Positions 62,131 to 64,000 of a DNA stretch of 64,000 bases are shown one piece after another. The notes beneath the pieces were generated by a model, which saw only the letters and a program-made list of their open reading frames with translations, did not search any database and was not told the origin of the DNA. The stretch is from positions 186,001 through 250,000 of the forward strand of contig NZ_JAMBNR010000008.1 of NCBI RefSeq assembly GCF_023715205.1, given 5' to 3'. Within the stretch, counting starts at the first letter, position 1. Every line of letters starts with the position of its first letter. A program made the translations under genes and the position numbers. This DNA comes from Mesobacillus maritimus. Lineage in GTDB: Bacteria > Bacillota > Bacilli > Bacillales > Cytobacillaceae.

Positions 62131-62996
62131 TAATGTCCCCCCTTAGCAGCGAATAGCCCATTCGGTTTAATTGTTAAGATAAGTACGAGAATCACAAAAG
62201 CAATTACGTCTTTGTAATCATTTGATATATAAGTTGCACCTAGAGCTTCCGTGAACCCTAGAATATAACCCCCAACAATTGCCCCTGGTATACTCCCCAT
62301 ACCACCCAGAATGATGATAACAAAAGCCTTTGTTAGAACTAGGTGTCCCATCCCAGGGAATACTAGATTAATAGGTGCAGACAAGGAAACGGCAATGGCT
62401 GCCAGAGCACCTGAAACCAAAAACGTTAACATCGCAACACGATTTGTATTGATCCCCACAAGATTTGCTCCGTCACGATTTTGAGACATCGCAATGATAG
62501 TTGCTCCAGTAAAAGTCTTCTTTAAGAAAATATACAAAATAATCATAACCACAACGGTAGCAACGATAATCAATAAACGTTGCATCGTTAAGGTAACTCC
62601 TGCAACATTGACAACTTGTCCATATGGAGAAACCATTGTTTGATATTCAGCACCCCAAATAAATTGAACAAGTGCCTCTAAGAAAAGCATGATTCCAATT
62701 GCAGCAATTTTATCGTGAATCGCTGGAGCATGGCGGAGTGGATGGAATACTAACCTCTCCATTAAAACTGCTAAGCCCCCGACCACTAAACAAGATACTA
62801 CGATCGCTATCCAGTAATTTAATCCGGCTTGTGTCATCATTGTTAGCGTAATATATCCCCCAACCATGTATAAAGCTCCATGGGCAAAGTTTGGGATATG
62901 CAAGATTCCATAAACAAGTGTTAAGCCTAGTGCAACAAGACTGTATACACTCCCTAGTGTCAAACCATTAAACAGCTGTTGAATTAAAACATCCAT
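62130..62996 (-). CDS. livH: ABC transporter permease, LivH type
   Basis: A 288-residue permease with about eight helices and the LivH signatures GLTLGSVYSLVALGLTLVYG, HIPNFAHGALYM and GMGSIPGAIVGGYILG. ATG 62996 behind AGGGGGA is used; ATG 63029 would add 11 residues not typical of LivH. It follows the acyl-CoA ligase gene by about 58 bases. Confidence 0.92.
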   Translation of the reverse strand: MDVLIQQLFNGLTLGSVYSLVALGLTLVYGILHIPNFAHGALYMVGGYITLTMMTQAGLNYWIAIVVSCLVVGGLAVLMERLVFHPLRHAPAIHDKIAAIGIMLFLEALVQFIWGAEYQTMVSPYGQVVNVAGVTLTMQRLLIIVATVVVMIILYIFLKKTFTGATIIAMSQNRDGANLVGINTNRVAMLTFLVSGALAAIAVSLSAPINLVFPGMGHLVLTKAFVIIILGGMGSIPGAIVGGYILGFTEALGATYISNDYKDVIAFVILVLILTIKPNGLFAAKGGH

Positions 62997-63054
62997 TTTT
63001 GTCCCCCTGTTCGCAAGAATTTCCTTCAAGAAATTCTTCTATGTGATGAATTAC

Positions 63055-64000
63055 TTATTGCACAGTTTTAGTTTTTTCTTTCTCTTCATCTTGAAGCTGA
63101 CGCCATAAGATTTTTCCGCTACTTGTCATTGGAAATTCATCCCTAAATTCAACCTCACGCGGATATTTATAAGCAGCCATATGTTCTTTTGCCCACTCAA
63201 TGATTTCTTCTTCAGTAACCTTACCTTCATACCCCTCATTCAAAATAACAAAAGCTTTTACAGATTCACCTCGTCGAGGATCAGGTACACCAACAACACA
63301 AGCTTGTTGGATAGCTGGGTGTTTATAGAGATAAGATTCAACCTCAGTCGGCCAAACTTTGAAACCAGATGCGTTAATCATCCGTTTCACCCGGTCAACA
63401 ATAAAGAAGTACCCTTCTTCATCATATCGACCAATATCACCTGTCCGGAAAAAGACTTTTCCATCTAACTCCATAAACGAATCCCGGTTCTCATCATCGC
63501 GATTATAGTAACCAGTCATTACTTGTGGACCGTTTACAATAATCTCGCCAACTTCACCAACACCTAATTCCTTACATGAGGCAGGATCAATAATTCTTGA
63601 ATCCACATCGAAAGAAGGAATGCCTAAGCACTGCATCTTTGGACGGTTTGGTGGATTAAAGTGTGTTTGGGCAATCGTTTCCGATAATCCATACCCTTCG
63701 ATAAAACGTAATCCCGTCAAATCATATAACTTTTGACCAACTGCTTCTGGAAGAGCTGCACCGCCGCCTGAAAGGTAGGATAATGATGCTATATCTTCTT
63801 TTTGAAGTTTCGAGTTGGAAACAAAGTCCACAATCATGGTTGCAATTGCACACCAATGTGTACATAGCTCTTTTTTAATGAGTTGGACAGCTGTTTCACG
63901 ATTCCATCTAGTCATAATGACCATTGATCCACCACTGTAGATTGGCATATGCATGCTATGAATCATGCCCGTTACATGGAACAACGGCAATGTCATAAGA
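63055..64000 (-). CDS. AMP-forming acyl-CoA ligase, 5' end beyond window
   Basis: The C-terminal ~315 residues of an adenylate-forming CoA ligase. Visible are LPLFHVTGMIHSMHMPIYSG, the ATP loop EGYGLSETIAQTH, RTGDIGRYDEEGYFFIVDR, and the catalytic lysine near the end in MTSSGKILWRQL. It converts a fatty, aromatic or other carboxylic acid to its CoA ester. The gene is followed directly by livHMGFK, so uptake and activation of one acid are probably joined. The start lies outside the window. Confidence 0.9.
   Translation of the reverse strand, partial: LMTLPLFHVTGMIHSMHMPIYSGGSMVIMTRWNRETAVQLIKKELCTHWCAIATMIVDFVSNSKLQKEDIASLSYLSGGGAALPEAVGQKLYDLTGLRFIEGYGLSETIAQTHFNPPNRPKMQCLGIPSFDVDSRIIDPASCKELGVGEVGEIIVNGPQVMTGYYNRDDENRDSFMELDGKVFFRTGDIGRYDEEGYFFIVDRVKRMINASGFKVWPTEVESYLYKHPAIQQACVVGVPDPRRGESVKAFVILNEGYEGKVTEEEIIEWAKEHMAAYKYPREVEFRDEFPMTSSGKILWRQLQDEEKEKTKTVQ

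Overview
The window looks like a chromosomal segment of a spore-forming, respiring member of the Bacillaceae (low-GC Gram-positive). The evidence is AT-rich DNA with strong GGAGG-type ribosome sites and frequent TTG/GTG starts, spore genes (CotA laccase, a SleB-type hydrolase, a LysM/GH18 YaaH-type protein), a qoxABCD quinol oxidase, the ccpN-yqfL pair, an S-box in front of metI-metC, an FMN riboswitch operon, and many Bacillus-type proteins of unknown function. I see no rRNA, tRNA, CRISPR array, prophage or intact transposase.

1-8.8 kb: VOC, HIT and GNAT genes, a frameshifted methyltransferase, then a 3-hydroxybutyrate locus. That locus has a sigma-54 activator, a consensus -24/-12 promoter with upstream inverted repeats and a downstream CcpA (cre) box, a GntP permease and 3-hydroxybutyrate dehydrogenase. 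A second HIT protein and a SleB-like hydrolase follow. 9-16.5 kb: a MocR regulator facing a GNAT gene, small conserved proteins, two tandem NUDIX hydrolases, a membrane protein, a VOC protein, and a 27-residue holin-like peptide that looks like a type I toxin. 17-29 kb: ilvA, cotA, padR-chrA (chromate), marR and azoR, an unannotated 51-residue gene, guaC with PurR-like boxes, an anchored serine protease, a Yip1 protein, a polysaccharide deacetylase and a GNAT.

29-34.5 kb: a wrecked acyl-CoA carboxylase locus. An intact carboxyltransferase gene sits between pieces of one acyl-CoA ligase. The middle of the ligase lies inside a truncated biotin carrier gene, and a 57-bp piece is inverted. A GAF/PucR-type regulator is divergent.

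34.6-47.8 kb: ccpN-yqfL-ppdK in one operon, exoA, ribE-ribBA-ribH behind an FMN riboswitch (without ribD), a YaaH-like protein, a Suv3-like helicase and two small genes. 48-52.3 kb: qoxABCD with an FNR-type box upstream. 52.5-55 kb: S-box, metI and metC. 55.7-64 kb: nupC-deoR, and a livHMGFK-type ABC transporter behind an acyl-CoA ligase cut by the window edge.

Two or three families of short dispersed repeats run through the intergenic spaces. The commonest is a palindrome built around GGTGCCNGGCACC. These repeats, the scrambled ligase locus, the sigma-54/cre control region and the toxin peptide are the points most worth a second look.
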